A DNA stretch of 64,000 nt from Mongoliitalea daihaiensis (lineage in GTDB: Bacteria; Bacteroidota; Bacteroidia; Cytophagales; Cyclobacteriaceae), in contig NZ_CP063779.1 of NCBI RefSeq assembly GCF_021596945.1, forward strand, positions 1,711,592 through 1,775,591, written 5' to 3'. Both the position numbers and the translations under genes were made by a program. This document shows, piece by piece, positions 17,314-26,531 of the stretch; the first letter of the stretch is position 1, and every line of letters begins with the position of its first letter. The notes under the pieces are model-generated. The model saw only the letters and a list, made by a program, of their open reading frames with translations. It was not told the DNA's origin and made no database searches.

Positions 17314-17445
17314 CCACAACAGCCTCTAAGAAAACATGGGGCGTCCAGTGCCAAGGGAAAGGTTATCCCCCGAACTAACAATTAATATGAGGGAAAGGAA
17401 ATTGCTTCGAAATGCCCCACGTTTCTTAGCTCTTAGTCGTTATTG
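17314..17445 (+). repeat. attC-like site 8 (last of the array)
   Basis: 132 bp. R'' CCACAAC (17314-17320) matches the cassette 8 start GTTGTGT in 6 of 7 paired positions. The left arm is ctctaagaaaacatggggcg, the right arm gccccacgtttcttagctcttag, and R' is GTTATTG at 17439-17445. The arms are unlike those of other sites but complementary to each other. The 110 bp after it hold no gene before the next minus-strand stop. Confidence 0.75.
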
Positions 17446-17555
17446 GAATTTATAGCCAAAGGGATGAATAGGTTCAAAGTCGTTGAAAGCAAATTTTCAA
17501 AACAAGTTTTTTTGGACTATCTGCGGCTCCATTATTTCACTGATATTTAAATTCT

Positions 17556-20500
17556 CTACCAGATCAGTCCAAAACCAGTATTCGCGGCTGCCATGTTAAA
17601 TGCAGGGATGTTTACTTCCTGAATATCATTTGCCCGCTCGTGAAGCTTTTTCCATTCCTCTTGAAGTTCTTCGTAGCGTTTCTTTGTTCCTTCTGTGACT
17701 TGGGGAATGCTTCCTTCCGTTTGGTTGATGAGAAAGAGGTAATTTGCAGTGAATTTATTTGGGAAGTTTTCTACATCGTCATAAGCTTTGGATTTGCGCT
17801 GTACCATACCCTCATCCCATTCAACCATGAGTTGTAGTAGTTCTTTTCCTTGCCGTGCGAGCTCCTGATGCTGGTTAGCCGCTTCCAATGATTTTAAAAA
17901 TGCGCTTAACTTTTCCTGTTTGGCTTTCAAATCATTGACCAGCGCATGCATCTGGGTAAGGTCAGCTTCCATAGTTTGCATCCATTGTTCATGTGTTTTC
18001 CAATTGTCTTCGGCAATTTCCATCAATGGGTTAGGGATAATTTTTGCAAGAGTTTCAGCTTGTTGATTTCCTTGTTGGAGGGATATGGTGTAGGTTCCTG
18101 GGGCAACTTTTCTTCCTCTATAAGAACCCTCAATAAATGCAGTTGGTATACCAGGCATTGTCGGGTAACGCATGTCCCAAACAAATCTATTGACTCCTTT
18201 GGAAGTACTAAGAGTTGGTTCGGGAGAGGGGCCACCATCGTAGCTTTTGAAATTTTTTGATGGGATAGAACTAAAGGTTCGAATATGATTTCCATCCCCG
18301 TCATGTATGGTCAACTGAAGTTCTTTTTCAGTATCAAGATTTTCAGGCAAGTGGTAATACAAAACTACCCCATTGGCAGGATTGACACCTTCCAAGCTGC
18401 CTTTGCCGTCTGCACTGTTACTGTTCATAGCCGAATACCAATTGCCATGTATAGCAACATCGGGGCTGTACAAATGCAAGCTGGCTACACCTGACTTCAA
18501 TTCTCGTACTACGTTCAGATCGTCTAAAATCCAATAAGAACGCCCTGCTGTCGCAACCACCAGATCATCATGAGCGATTTTTAGGTCTGTAATGGGGGTA
18601 ATCGGAAGGTTTAGTTGAAATAAAGACCAATGAGCACCTCCATCTCGGGAAAGATATATGCCTGTCTCTGTTCCAGCAAAAAGAAGTCCTTTTACTTGGG
18701 TGTCTTCCCGGACTACTCTAGTAAAAGCACCGTAGGGAATTCCTTTGCTGATATTAGTCCAAGTTTTTCCGTAATCAGTCGTTTTCCACAAGGAAGGGCT
18801 GTAATCATTGAATTTGTAGCGAGTTGTGGCAATATATGCTGTTGCTGGGTCATGAGGGGATACTTCTATGGCATTTACCAGGGTTTCTTGTAATCCTTTG
18901 GGAGTTACATTGACCCATGTTTTGCCACCGTCTTTGGTGAGTTGGACGAAGCCATCATCAGTGCCTGCCCATAAAACTCCTGCCTCATGTGGACTTTCGA
19001 TCAAATAAGCAATGGTGCCATAATTCTCTGCACCCACGGCTTCGTTTGTGAAGGGAGCGCCGCCTTTGCCCTGCTTTGCTTTTTCATTTTTACTCAAATC
19101 CGGGCTGATGACTTCCCAACTATTGCCCATGTCTTGTGTTTTCAGGACATATTGGGCGGCATGGTAAAAGGTATTGGGTTCATGTTGGGACCAAATGATG
19201 GGAGCATTCCAGTTGAATCGGTACTTCATATCTGAAGCATCTCTTCCTAAGTATTGGATTGGTTCAATCATAATGTTGGTAGATCCCTTGGATACCATGT
19301 CCAAGACTTCAATAGTGCCCAGATAGCTTCCTCCTAGCACTAATCGTGGGTTATCAGGGTCAAATGCCAAAAATGCAGACTCCCCACCAGCACTGTAGTT
19401 CCAGTGTTCTTGGGTAATACCCCCTCTTCCCAAGGCAAGGCTGTTGATGACAAGTGAGGTATTGTCTTGCTGACCACCATAGATACGGTAAGGGAATTGG
19501 TTGTCTGTATTGATGCGGTACATTTGAGCAGTAGGCATATTGTCTTGTCTGGACCAGGTCTGACCTCCATTGAAAGAGATGGCAGCACCACCATCATCTG
19601 CCACTACCAAGTTTTTAGGATTTTTTGGGTTAATCCACATATCGTGGTAATCTCCGTGAGCGTAAGGCATGACTTCCCAGCTTTTTCCTCCATCGATGGA
19701 TTTCAAGGCAGGGGCGCTTAGGACATAAATCAGGTGTTCGTTGGAAGGGTCAGCAAAGAGTTCGATGTAGTACCAAGCTCGCTGGGTCAGGCGATTATCA
19801 TCGCTGATTTTATTCCAGCTTTCACCTCCATTTTCTGATACAAATAAACCTCCAAGTCCTTCATTGGTATCACTTTCGACTAGAGCATATACTTTTTGGG
19901 AATTGGCAGGTGAGACCGCAATAGCGGCTTTTCCCATTTCTTTGGGAAGTCCTTGGTGTAGTTTTTTCCAAGTTTTCCCTCCATCTGAGGATTTGTAAAG
20001 GCCGCTACCTGGCCCACCGCTGATAACCTGCCAAGGAAGTCGCTGATGTTCCCACATTGCAGCGTAGAGGATTTCTGGAAAATTAGGATCCATGGAAAGC
20101 TCCGCGGCCCCTGTTTTATCATCTACAAATAGGATTTTTTCCCAAGTTTCTCCACCATCCGTAGTCTTAAAAATGCCACGTTCTGAATTGGGTGCATGCA
20201 GAGCTCCTTGAGCGGCCACGTAGACTATATCCGGGTTTTCAGGATGGATAATGATTCTTGAGATGTGTTGACTGGCATCTAACCCCATTTTTTTCCAGGT
20301 TTTTCCCGCATCAAGGGATTTATACACGCCATCTCCGTAGGAGGTCATGACTCCACGAGGGGCATGTTCCCCCATTCCTACAAAGACGATTCTGGGCTGA
20401 GTAGCCGATACTGCGATAGCGCCTACGGAACCAGTATTAAAATACCCATCCGAGATATTCTCCCAAAGTTGTCCAGCATCCGATGTTTTCCATACCCCAC

Positions 20501-20669
20501 CGCCGGTAGTACCCATGTAATAGGTGATCGGATCTCCTACTACGCCTGAGACAGCTACGCTTCGTCCGCCACGGAAAGGACCAATGTTTCGAAATTTGAT
20601 AGGAAGAGATTCTTGTGCGAGGCTAGGTAAAGAAAAAATAGCCAAGCAGATGACAAGGAGCTTTTTCAT
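17556..20669 (-). CDS. Secreted BNR/VPS10-like beta-propeller repeat protein
   Basis: 1037 aa from the ATG at 20669 ([19 protein letters not shown] is a clear signal peptide); an upstream in-frame ATG adds 18 residues without sense. The mature protein carries many sialidase-type Asp boxes (variants of SxDGGxTW such as [40 protein letters not shown]), indicating one or two large beta-propellers over residues about 25-720. A C-terminal region with helical, coiled-coil content follows (about 850-1037). Such proteins are annotated WD40/YVTN/BNR-like or glycosyl hydrolase, but the catalytic residues of true sialidases are not evident, so enzymatic activity is uncertain. Transcribed alone. Confidence 0.9.
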   Translation of the reverse strand: MKKLLVICLAIFSLPSLAQESLPIKFRNIGPFRGGRSVAVSGVVGDPITYYMGTTGGGVWKTSDAGQLWENISDGYFNTGSVGAIAVSATQPRIVFVGMGEHAPRGVMTSYGDGVYKSLDAGKTWKKMGLDASQHISRIIIHPENPDIVYVAAQGALHAPNSERGIFKTTDGGETWEKILFVDDKTGAAELSMDPNFPEILYAAMWEHQRLPWQVISGGPGSGLYKSSDGGKTWKKLHQGLPKEMGKAAIAVSPANSQKVYALVESDTNEGLGGLFVSENGGESWNKISDDNRLTQRAWYYIELFADPSNEHLIYVLSAPALKSIDGGKSWEVMPYAHGDYHDMWINPKNPKNLVVADDGGAAISFNGGQTWSRQDNMPTAQMYRINTDNQFPYRIYGGQQDNTSLVINSLALGRGGITQEHWNYSAGGESAFLAFDPDNPRLVLGGSYLGTIEVLDMVSKGSTNIMIEPIQYLGRDASDMKYRFNWNAPIIWSQHEPNTFYHAAQYVLKTQDMGNSWEVISPDLSKNEKAKQGKGGAPFTNEAVGAENYGTIAYLIESPHEAGVLWAGTDDGFVQLTKDGGKTWVNVTPKGLQETLVNAIEVSPHDPATAYIATTRYKFNDYSPSLWKTTDYGKTWTNISKGIPYGAFTRVVREDTQVKGLLFAGTETGIYLSRDGGAHWSLFQLNLPITPITDLKIAHDDLVVATAGRSYWILDDLNVVRELKSGVASLHLYSPDVAIHGNWYSAMNSNSADGKGSLEGVNPANGVVLYYHLPENLDTEKELQLTIHDGDGNHIRTFSSIPSKNFKSYDGGPSPEPTLSTSKGVNRFVWDMRYPTMPGIPTAFIEGSYRGRKVAPGTYTISLQQGNQQAETLAKIIPNPLMEIAEDNWKTHEQWMQTMEADLTQMHALVNDLKAKQEKLSAFLKSLEAANQHQELARQGKELLQLMVEWDEGMVQRKSKAYDDVENFPNKFTANYLFLINQTEGSIPQVTEGTKKRYEELQEEWKKLHERANDIQEVNIPAFNMAAANTGFGLIW

Positions 20670-20752
20670 TGATAGGGTTGATGATTGTTCTTCCAAATTA
20701 GGTGGAAAGTATACGTTTTGCAAGATGATTTTTTAAAAATGTTATATCTGTA

Positions 20753-20782
20753 CTTTCAATCTTTATCTTATTCCTATATTTG
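20753..20782 (+). promoter_or_regulatory. Candidate promoter of pyrR-pyrB
   Basis: TATATTTG at 20775-20782 matches the Bacteroidota -7 consensus TAnnTTTG exactly; a weak -33 region (actttcaat) is about 20 bp upstream. The start codon is only 17 bp beyond the element, so the leader would be about 10 nt and has no room for an RNA attenuator. Confidence 0.55.
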
Positions 20783-20798
20783 CAAGCAAAGCCTTGCC

Positions 20799-21341
20799 AT
20801 GCAAAAAAGACTCGTCCTCGATCAGCAACAAATCTCCATTGTTTTGAAGAGATTTTGCCATCAATTGATGGAAAACCACGATGATTTTGAGAATACGGTA
20901 TTGTTGGGGCTGCAACCTAGGGGTATTGTGGTGTTGGAGCAATTGGTTGCTTTACTTAAAGAAATCGCTCATGTCGATGTTCCTTACGGGTATTTGGATG
21001 CAACTTTTCACAGGGACGATTTCAGAAGAAGAGATTTCCCGCTAAAGGCGAATGAGACTAAAATCGATTTTTTGATTGAAGGAAAAAAAGTCATTCTCAT
21101 TGATGATGTATTGTACAAGGGACGCTCTGTTAGGGCTGCATTGGATGCGATGATCGCATTTGGCCGTCCTGCCAAAGTGGAATTGATGGTCCTCGTGGAT
21201 CGAAAATATACCCGAGATTATCCGATTATGCCTGATTACTGCGGCATCAAAGTTAATACCCTCGAAAGCCAATATGTCTCCGTAGAATGGAGAGAAAAAG
21301 GCTTCGATCAAGACGCTATTTGGATTACTGAAAAAGCCTAA
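20799..21341 (+). CDS. pyrR: PyrR-like phosphoribosyltransferase / pyr regulator
   Basis: 180 aa from the ATG at 20799; the open frame extends upstream to 20685 but that part overlaps the promoter. The PRPP-binding motif is VILIDDVLYKGRSVRAALD from about residue 98. LLGLQPRGIVVLEQL near 35-49 and the FHRDDFRRRDFP flexible loop are the PyrR hallmarks. In Firmicutes PyrR binds pyr mRNA; here the very short leader argues for uracil phosphoribosyltransferase or another role. pyrB starts 8 bp after the stop. Confidence 0.93.
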   Translation: MQKRLVLDQQQISIVLKRFCHQLMENHDDFENTVLLGLQPRGIVVLEQLVALLKEIAHVDVPYGYLDATFHRDDFRRRDFPLKANETKIDFLIEGKKVILIDDVLYKGRSVRAALDAMIAFGRPAKVELMVLVDRKYTRDYPIMPDYCGIKVNTLESQYVSVEWREKGFDQDAIWITEKA

Positions 21342-21349
21342 TACACCCC

Positions 21350-22273
21350 ATGTCACAACTCAGCACTCGACACTTACTTGGAATTAAAAACATCACTGCC
21401 GCGGATATTGAATTGATTTTCCAAACTGCAGATAATTTCAAGGAAGTGCTCAATAGGCCTATTAAAAAGGTGCCTTCTCTGAGAGATATTACTATTGCCA
21501 ATATCTTTTTTGAAAACTCCACCCGAACGCGCTTATCTTTTGAGTTAGCCGAAAAACGACTTTCTGCGGATGTAATCAATTTTTCATCCTCCAATTCCTC
21601 TGTCAAAAAAGGGGAGACGCTTATCGATACGGTCAATAATATTTTATCCATGAAAGTGGATATGGTGGTGATGCGGCATGCGAGTGTAGGAGCTCCTCAT
21701 TTTCTATCCAAGCATATCCAAGCCAATATCGTGAATGCAGGGGACGGGACACATGAACACCCTACACAGGCCTTGTTGGATGCATTCTCCATTCGTGAAA
21801 AATTGGGAGATGTGGCAGGTAAAAAAGTGGCTATTATCGGGGATATCCTGCACAGTCGAGTCGCACTTTCCAATATTTTCTGTTTGCAAAAATTGGGAGC
21901 AGAGGTGATGGTTTGTGGACCGATTACACTGATTCCGAAGCATATCGAAAGCTTGGGCGTGAAGGTAGAGCAGGATGTTATGAAGGCGTTGCAGTGGTGT
22001 GACGTAGCCAATGTATTGCGGATTCAGCTGGAGCGTCAACAAATCAAGTATTTCCCTTCCCTGAGGGAATATTCCCTCTACTTTGGTATCAACAAGCGGA
22101 TGTTAGAAAGTTTGGACAAAGAAATCGTCGTCATGCATCCAGGTCCTATCAATCGGGGTGTCGAGTTAAGCTCTGATGCTGCTGATAGTGGGCAATCCAT
22201 CATCCTTCAGCAAGTTGAAAATGGGGTTGCAATTCGTATGGCGGTGCTGTATTTGTTGGCAGGAGGGAAATAA
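21350..22273 (+). CDS. pyrB: Aspartate carbamoyltransferase catalytic subunit
   Basis: 307 aa, the usual length. Carbamoyl-phosphate binding motif STRTR at 57-61, HPTQ at 137-140, and HPGPINRGVEL near the C-terminus, all diagnostic of PyrB. It catalyses the second step of pyrimidine synthesis, joining aspartate and carbamoyl phosphate. Transcribed with pyrR and closed by a bidirectional hairpin at 22278. No pyrI regulatory gene follows. Confidence 0.96.
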   Translation: MSQLSTRHLLGIKNITAADIELIFQTADNFKEVLNRPIKKVPSLRDITIANIFFENSTRTRLSFELAEKRLSADVINFSSSNSSVKKGETLIDTVNNILSMKVDMVVMRHASVGAPHFLSKHIQANIVNAGDGTHEHPTQALLDAFSIREKLGDVAGKKVAIIGDILHSRVALSNIFCLQKLGAEVMVCGPITLIPKHIESLGVKVEQDVMKALQWCDVANVLRIQLERQQIKYFPSLREYSLYFGINKRMLESLDKEIVVMHPGPINRGVELSSDAADSGQSIILQQVENGVAIRMAVLYLLAGGK

Positions 22274-22277
22274 AAAA

Positions 22278-22300
22278 GCCCCAAACAAGTTATTTGGGGC
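22278..22300. terminator. Bidirectional terminator between pyrB and the hydrolase gene
   Basis: Perfect 8-bp stem GCCCCAAA / TTTGGGGC with a 7-nt loop. On the minus strand it is followed by a strong T-run; on the plus strand the tail is weaker. Confidence 0.75.
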
Positions 22301-22330
22301 ATGGGGACTAGCAACCTCTCTTCGGGTAAT

Positions 22331-22942
22331 TTATATGAATATATTTTCATTCACCCAATCCATCTCTTCCTGACGGACGGTGTGGTCGTGATCTTCGAAA
22401 ATCAAGGTAGTGACATTTGCACCTGCTGCTTTCATTAGATCCGTTGATTCTTCAATTCTTGAAAGAGGAACGTGGGGATCTTTGAAGCCTGATCCTATAA
22501 ACACTTGTGTACCGTTAAAGTTTCCTGAATATTTTTCTGGACGAATTTGTTCACCGATCAAGCCTCCTGTAAAGGCAATAACTGCCCCATATTTTTTAGC
22601 ATGCTGTGTAGCATATTCTAAAACTAAACAAGCGCCCTGTGAAAATCCAATCAAATAAAGTTGCTCGGAAGTAAAGCCTTTACTTTCTAATTCTTGTATA
22701 AGCGTATGAATGATTTGCAAGGATTGAGAAAACGAAGGTTCATTGCTCGGGTCAGGTGCCATAAAGCTGAAAGGATACCATGTGTTCCCAGGAGCCTGAG
22801 GGGCAAGTAATGCGAAGTCATCCAAGTTTAAAACTTGGCTCAAGCTCAGAATACTTTGAGCTGTTCCCCCTCTTCCATGGATCATAATGGCTACTTTTGT
22901 TGCAGCTTCTAATTCTTTACCTTCTTGGTAGATTCTAGACAT
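22331..22942 (-). CDS. Alpha/beta hydrolase, MhqD/carboxylesterase type
   Basis: 203 aa phospholipase/carboxylesterase-type hydrolase. Nucleophile motif GFSQG near residues 106-110, oxyanion segment IHGRGG near 22-27, catalytic aspartate in GFKDPHVPL and histidine in EDHDHTV near the C-terminus. Length and motifs fit MhqD-type hydrolases that act with a ring-cleaving dioxygenase in quinone resistance. Its start overlaps the stop of the dioxygenase gene by 8 bp, so the two are coupled as dioxygenase-hydrolase. Exact substrate not determinable. Confidence 0.88.
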   Translation of the reverse strand: MSRIYQEGKELEAATKVAIMIHGRGGTAQSILSLSQVLNLDDFALLAPQAPGNTWYPFSFMAPDPSNEPSFSQSLQIIHTLIQELESKGFTSEQLYLIGFSQGACLVLEYATQHAKKYGAVIAFTGGLIGEQIRPEKYSGNFNGTQVFIGSGFKDPHVPLSRIEESTDLMKAAGANVTTLIFEDHDHTVRQEEMDWVNENIFI

Positions 22943-23882
22943 ATTTTAAGGGGTTTAGTGCAATGGGTGCCAAATTCTTTTCAATTTTTTCACGGTGTGG
23001 TTCTGCCCACTCTGGAAGTTTCAATAACTCACCTAAATGCGCTTCTTCTTCATCAATGGCAAAACCTGGTTCATCCGTAGCAATTTCAAATAATACTCCT
23101 CCTGGTTCTCTGAAGTAAATAGATCGGAAGTAGTTTCTGTCTTTGATTTCAGTTACTTGGTAGCCATTATTCCATAGGATGTTCTGAATTTCAGTTTGCG
23201 TCTCATGATTGGCAGTACGGAAAGCAATGTGGTGCACAGTTCCAGCACTTTGGATTCCCTGTCTACCATTTTTATCCAGCACAATGTCTACGATATCCCC
23301 TGGCTCCCCTTTGGTTCCATAGCGGAATCTACCATTTTCCTCACCAATCAAGCGATAATCCATGTGTTTGGTGAGCAGTTGCTCAGTCAGCTCTTTAGCC
23401 TTCAAATTAAGTGTGGCACCGAAAAAGCCTCGTATTGCATGTTTGGGTGGAATGTTGCCATAGGTCCAACCTGCGCGGCTGTCTCGATCATTGGCAATTA
23501 ACTCAATCCCCATTCCATCATGATCTTCAAACCGGATCAGTTGATCACCAAATCGTGTCAATACGTCAGAAATCACTACATCGTATGTTCTAAGCCGATC
23601 AATCCAATAGTCTAAAGATTGGGTAGGAATTGAAAATGCGGTATAGGTCATCTCTCCTGTACCTTTTTTTCCAGGTCTCGCACCTTGGAAAGGAAATGTT
23701 GTAAATACGGTGCCAGGTGCTCCTAGTTTGTCGCCAAAGTAGAAGTGATAAACATCAGGAGCATCGAAATTGATGGTTTTTTTAACCATTCGTAGTCCGA
23801 GGATACCTGTATAGAAATCTACATTTGCCTGGGCATTTCCTGCAATGGCTGTGATATGATGAATTCCTGTGATAAGTGCCAT
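22935..23882 (-). CDS. Ring-cleaving dioxygenase, MhqE/MhqO type (VOC fold)
   Basis: 315 aa from the ATG at 23882 (MALITGIHHITAIAGN); an upstream extension of 21 residues has no support. Two VOC half-domains: GIHHITAI at the start supplies a metal histidine, VHHIAFRTANHE starts the second half, and FEIATDEPGF carries the ligand glutamate. Annotated relatives degrade hydroquinones or catechol adducts. It sits with a hydrolase, a YceI gene and a MarR gene, the content of a MhqR-type electrophile-stress regulon. A mild hairpin at 23929 separates it from yceI. Confidence 0.9.
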   Translation of the reverse strand: MALITGIHHITAIAGNAQANVDFYTGILGLRMVKKTINFDAPDVYHFYFGDKLGAPGTVFTTFPFQGARPGKKGTGEMTYTAFSIPTQSLDYWIDRLRTYDVVISDVLTRFGDQLIRFEDHDGMGIELIANDRDSRAGWTYGNIPPKHAIRGFFGATLNLKAKELTEQLLTKHMDYRLIGEENGRFRYGTKGEPGDIVDIVLDKNGRQGIQSAGTVHHIAFRTANHETQTEIQNILWNNGYQVTEIKDRNYFRSIYFREPGGVLFEIATDEPGFAIDEEEAHLGELLKLPEWAEPHREKIEKNLAPIALNPLKYV

Positions 23883-23928
23883 GATATAGAAGGAATGAGT
23901 AATGTGGTAATAGTTGGTTAAGTTTGGA

Positions 23929-23964
23929 AGAGAGAGCATATACAAAGTAGCTTATGCTCTCTCT
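23929..23964 (-). terminator. Hairpin after the YceI gene
   Basis: Stem AGAGAGCATA / TATGCTCTCT of at least 10 bp with a 12-nt loop, 14 bp past the YceI stop on the minus strand. The following tract is only moderately T-rich, so it may be partial and let transcription reach the dioxygenase. Confidence 0.5.
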
Positions 23965-23977
23965 AGAGTTGTTATGC

Positions 23978-24496
23978 TTATTGTTTTACCAATTGCACAC
24001 TTAAGATAATTCTCACTTGGTCAGAGACAACCACGCTGCCAGCTTCTGTCACTGCATTCCAAGTTAAACCGAATTCTTTTCTAGAAACTTTGCCTTCGAT
24101 CTCAAATCCTGCCTTGGTGTTGCCATAAGGATCACCTGCAATACCGCCGAAATCAACATCCATCGTTACTTGCTTGGTAGTACCTCTCATGGTTAATTCA
24201 CCTACTAATTTGTCACCGTTTACTGTTCCAGTGAAAGATAGTTTTGGGAAATTCTCAGCATCGAAGAAATCAGCAGATTTTAAGTGATTGTCTCTGTCAG
24301 ATTGATTGGTGTCTATGCTGTTGATATCAGCAGAGAAAGAAACAGTAGCTCCGTTAAAGTCGCTTTCAGAAGTGGTCTCAGCGCCGCCTTCAAAAGTCTT
24401 GAAATAGCCAGTTACAGTTGAAATCACTAAGTGTTTAACTTTGAAAGATACTTCCGAGTGAGTTGGGTCAATTGCCCATTTTGTTAAAGTGCTCAT
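23978..24496 (-). CDS. YceI family protein (lipid/isoprenoid-binding lipocalin-like)
   Basis: 172 aa, no signal peptide. Typical YceI pattern: WAIDPTHSEVSFKVKHLVIS at 7-26, FDAENFPKLSFTGT in the middle, GELTMRGTTKQVTMDVDFGG and a final KEFGLTWN block. The fold binds isoprenoid quinones or lipids; members are often next to MarR regulators and induced by stress. It lies directly after the marR gene, with a near-copy of the candidate operator in between. Confidence 0.92.
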   Translation of the reverse strand: MSTLTKWAIDPTHSEVSFKVKHLVISTVTGYFKTFEGGAETTSESDFNGATVSFSADINSIDTNQSDRDNHLKSADFFDAENFPKLSFTGTVNGDKLVGELTMRGTTKQVTMDVDFGGIAGDPYGNTKAGFEIEGKVSRKEFGLTWNAVTEAGSVVVSDQVRIILSVQLVKQ

Positions 24497-24544
24497 TGTG
24501 TTTGTGTTTATATGTGTTGGTTTATTATGTTTTTATACATTTAA

Positions 24545-24554
24545 TGTCTATACA
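24545..24554. promoter_or_regulatory. Candidate MarR operator upstream of yceI
   Basis: TGTCTATACA, one mismatch from the perfect palindrome TGTATATACA seen before marR and before the distant OYE gene. It begins 49 bp before the YceI start codon. Confidence 0.45.
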
Positions 24555-24573
24555 TTTGAAAGGGGAAATTTTT

Positions 24574-25023
24574 TTATCCTCGTAATTTATCTAAGAGTGT
24601 ATTAAGAGTATGGATTTCTTGCTCATCGAGTTGTACCAATTCTCTGTTAAGGGAATAAATTGCGTTTTCTAATGCTCCAAGGACCTCCAAGCCTTTGTCT
24701 GTAATGATAATATCCACTTGTCTTCTATCCGTGGGACATTCTTCTCTAACAACCAGTCCTTTTTGCTTCAGCTTTTCTACCAATCTACTAGCATTGGACA
24801 TTTTATTCAACATACGATCTTGAATTGATGAAACAGTGATCGGGTTCCCATGTTGACCTCGGAGAATTCGTAAAACATTGTATTGCTCTGGTGATAAACC
24901 AAAAGGTTTGAATAAGGTACTTTGCTTGGCTACGATATGTCCATGCGTAAACAATAAGTTCACAACGGCCTTGTTGTAAGGGTCCTTAAACTCTTTTTGT
25001 TTGATTGCCTCTTCTAATCTCAT
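24574..25023 (-). CDS. MarR-family transcriptional regulator (MhqR-like)
   Basis: 149 aa winged helix. Recognition region QYNVLRILRGQHGNPITVSS, then MLNKMSNASRLVEKLKQKGL; the wing contains REECPTDRRQVDIIITDKG, the DxRxxxxxLT-like MarR signature. No cysteine typical of oxidation-sensing (OhrR) is seen at the N-terminus. The gene order marR-yceI-dioxygenase-hydrolase suggests control of quinone/electrophile detoxification. A perfect palindrome TGTATATACA lies 27 bp upstream of its own start, indicating autoregulation. Confidence 0.9.
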   Translation of the reverse strand: MRLEEAIKQKEFKDPYNKAVVNLLFTHGHIVAKQSTLFKPFGLSPEQYNVLRILRGQHGNPITVSSIQDRMLNKMSNASRLVEKLKQKGLVVREECPTDRRQVDIIITDKGLEVLGALENAIYSLNRELVQLDEQEIHTLNTLLDKLRG

Positions 25024-25049
25024 GTGTTTATACTTACAATTGAATTCAA

Positions 25050-25059
25050 TGTATATACA
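25050..25059. promoter_or_regulatory. Candidate MarR operator (autoregulatory)
   Basis: Perfect 10-bp palindrome TGTATATACA inside a longer imperfect palindrome (ttgaattcAATGTATATACATcaattg), 27 bp before the marR ATG. An identical core lies 28 bp before the OYE gene at 43664. Confidence 0.6.
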
Positions 25060-25295
25060 TCAATTGTATCTGAATTGTTCAAATTCAACTCATAAAATTT
25101 TGATAAAAATTGTAATGTATTGAAAATCAATATAATAAAAATCGAATATATTCTTCTTGAGAGTAGTGAGATTTTAAATTAAAACTTCTCCAGATGGTTT
25201 GATAAGCTCACCAACTTGGTTTGGTTCCTGGTTTTTTTATGGTAAAGGAGGGGTTGGGGGAAAGTAAGAGTGGTCCTAAAAATCAACTTTCCAGC

Positions 25296-26099
25296 TTAGT
25301 GCCGTTCCTCTAGCCACTCCAAAATCAGTTTATTGATTTCATCGGGTTTTTCTATACAAGAGGAGTGTCCTGCCCCAGGAACCATATGCAACACAGCATT
25401 TGGAATAGACATTTGAATGAATTTAGCTTTTTCTGGTTTGGTAGCGGCATCTTCATCACCTACAACTACCATAGTCGGACACTGAATGTTACGAATTTCT
25501 TCTTCAACTCCTTTTCGGTAAATAACTGCTTCTACAGATTTAGTGATGCTTTTTTTATTTGACTGTAATTCTTTAATCCAAAAATTATATTCTTTCTTAT
25601 TTTTTGGGTTTTCCAGCCAACTCTGAGCAAACATGATGGGCATGACTTTCTTAGCTACGAATGATACTACCCCTACATATTTTACAATACCATTTAAGAA
25701 CTTGTATTTGGGGAGATTTTCCACTGGTTCAGGATTGGCAGAAGTCTCCAGTAAAACCAAACTTTTCACTTTATCAGGATAGCGTGCAGCTAAGCGCATA
25801 CCTACAAACCCACCCATAGACAGCCCCACAAAATGTACCGGTTGGCATGCTGCCTTGTCAATCAGTTCCAAGGCATCTTGGGTCAACAAATCCATATCAT
25901 AGTCACCAGTACTTACTTCCGATTGTCCTTGTCCTCGATGATCATATGCGATGACAGTGTAGATTTTCTTCAATGCTTCTACCTGTGAACGAAACATTTT
26001 TTGACTCCACAAGAGCCCATGTGAAAAAACAATGACTTCTTTTCCTTCTCCCTCTTTGATGTAGAATAGTTTGGTATTGTTGAGTTGTATGTATGGCAT
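25296..26099 (-). CDS. Alpha/beta-fold hydrolase
   Basis: 267 aa. Nucleophile elbow GLSMGG near residues 92-97, oxyanion loop SHGLLW near 25-30, AYDHRGQGQSE near 50-60, catalytic aspartate in VVGDEDAATKPEK and histidine in GAGHSSCIEKPDE. Cytoplasmic, no signal peptide. It resembles 3-oxoadipate enol-lactonase-type or haloperoxidase-type hydrolases, but the substrate cannot be read from sequence. The 272 bp between it and marR contain no gene. Confidence 0.88.
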   Translation of the reverse strand: MPYIQLNNTKLFYIKEGEGKEVIVFSHGLLWSQKMFRSQVEALKKIYTVIAYDHRGQGQSEVSTGDYDMDLLTQDALELIDKAACQPVHFVGLSMGGFVGMRLAARYPDKVKSLVLLETSANPEPVENLPKYKFLNGIVKYVGVVSFVAKKVMPIMFAQSWLENPKNKKEYNFWIKELQSNKKSITKSVEAVIYRKGVEEEIRNIQCPTMVVVGDEDAATKPEKAKFIQMSIPNAVLHMVPGAGHSSCIEKPDEINKLILEWLEERH

Positions 26100-26129
26100 G
26101 GGGGGTAGTGTTTAAGTGAGCAGTCGGTA

Positions 26130-26530
26130 GTGAACAGTGAGTAGCTATAATGGGGGGTCGACGGTCTACTGTCGACTGTCCACGGTTAGATTGTGGTTGA
26201 AATACGATTATTCTTTTTTATTAGCTGAATCAATATTTATCGTTAGTCCAAAGTACATTATTCGGCGTTTGATATTCATCAGTTGAAATTTTATTCTCCA
26301 TTAATACTTCAATCCCCTAAGAGGATTACAAATTCTCATTATCTCTAATTCGAGATTTCAAATCTCGAACAGCGTACAGTCATTCTATTTTATGTAATAA
26401 AATCGCTGGTTCCTTACACGCCCCGAGTCTATGGTCTAATGTCTAGCATCTCGCTTCTCTTGCCCGAGTCCTTACTTGGTACTTTGTACATGGTACTTGG
26501 TACACGCATTCCACATTCCTAATTCCAAAT
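26130..26530. repeat. Dispersed palindrome-rich intergenic repeat, copy 1
   Basis: Non-coding stretch of about 400 bp. It contains gtcgacggtctactgtcgac, ggttgaaatacgattattct, GAGGATTACAAATTCTC, CGAGATTTCAAATCTCG followed by aacagc, and gtctaatgtctagcatctcgcttctc. The same modules recur on the minus strand at 38560-39320 and on the plus strand at 57200-58035. No gene is seen. Confidence 0.75.
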
Positions 26531-26531
26531 T

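Larger units (their letters stand above)
8266..17445 (+). other. Integron-type gene-cassette array without visible integrase (CALIN)
   Basis: Eight imperfect palindromes, most of them 131-132 bp, alternate with one- or two-gene cargo units, nearly all on the + strand. Each palindrome starts with a RYYYAAC-like R'' box (GCACAAC, CGCTAAC, GTCCAAC), has long complementary arms (cttggatacagcgggc against its reverse complement), and ends with GTTNNNN. In most units the 5' end of a cassette is complementary to that cassette's own R'' box, as expected if cassettes were once closed circles: TTGTGC/GCACAAC, TTAGCG/CGCTAAC, TTGGAC/GTCCAAC. No tyrosine recombinase gene lies in the window, so by the usual definition this is a cluster of attC sites lacking an integrase. 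The last units (after 15730) are degenerate. Confidence 0.85.

Noticed and set aside
8938-17445. Palindromes of the array read as transcription terminators or CRISPR-like repeats
   Set aside because: Arms are about 35 nt with a 60-nt centre and no T-run; the spacing is gene-sized and irregular, and boxes match within cassettes, which fits attC sites better.
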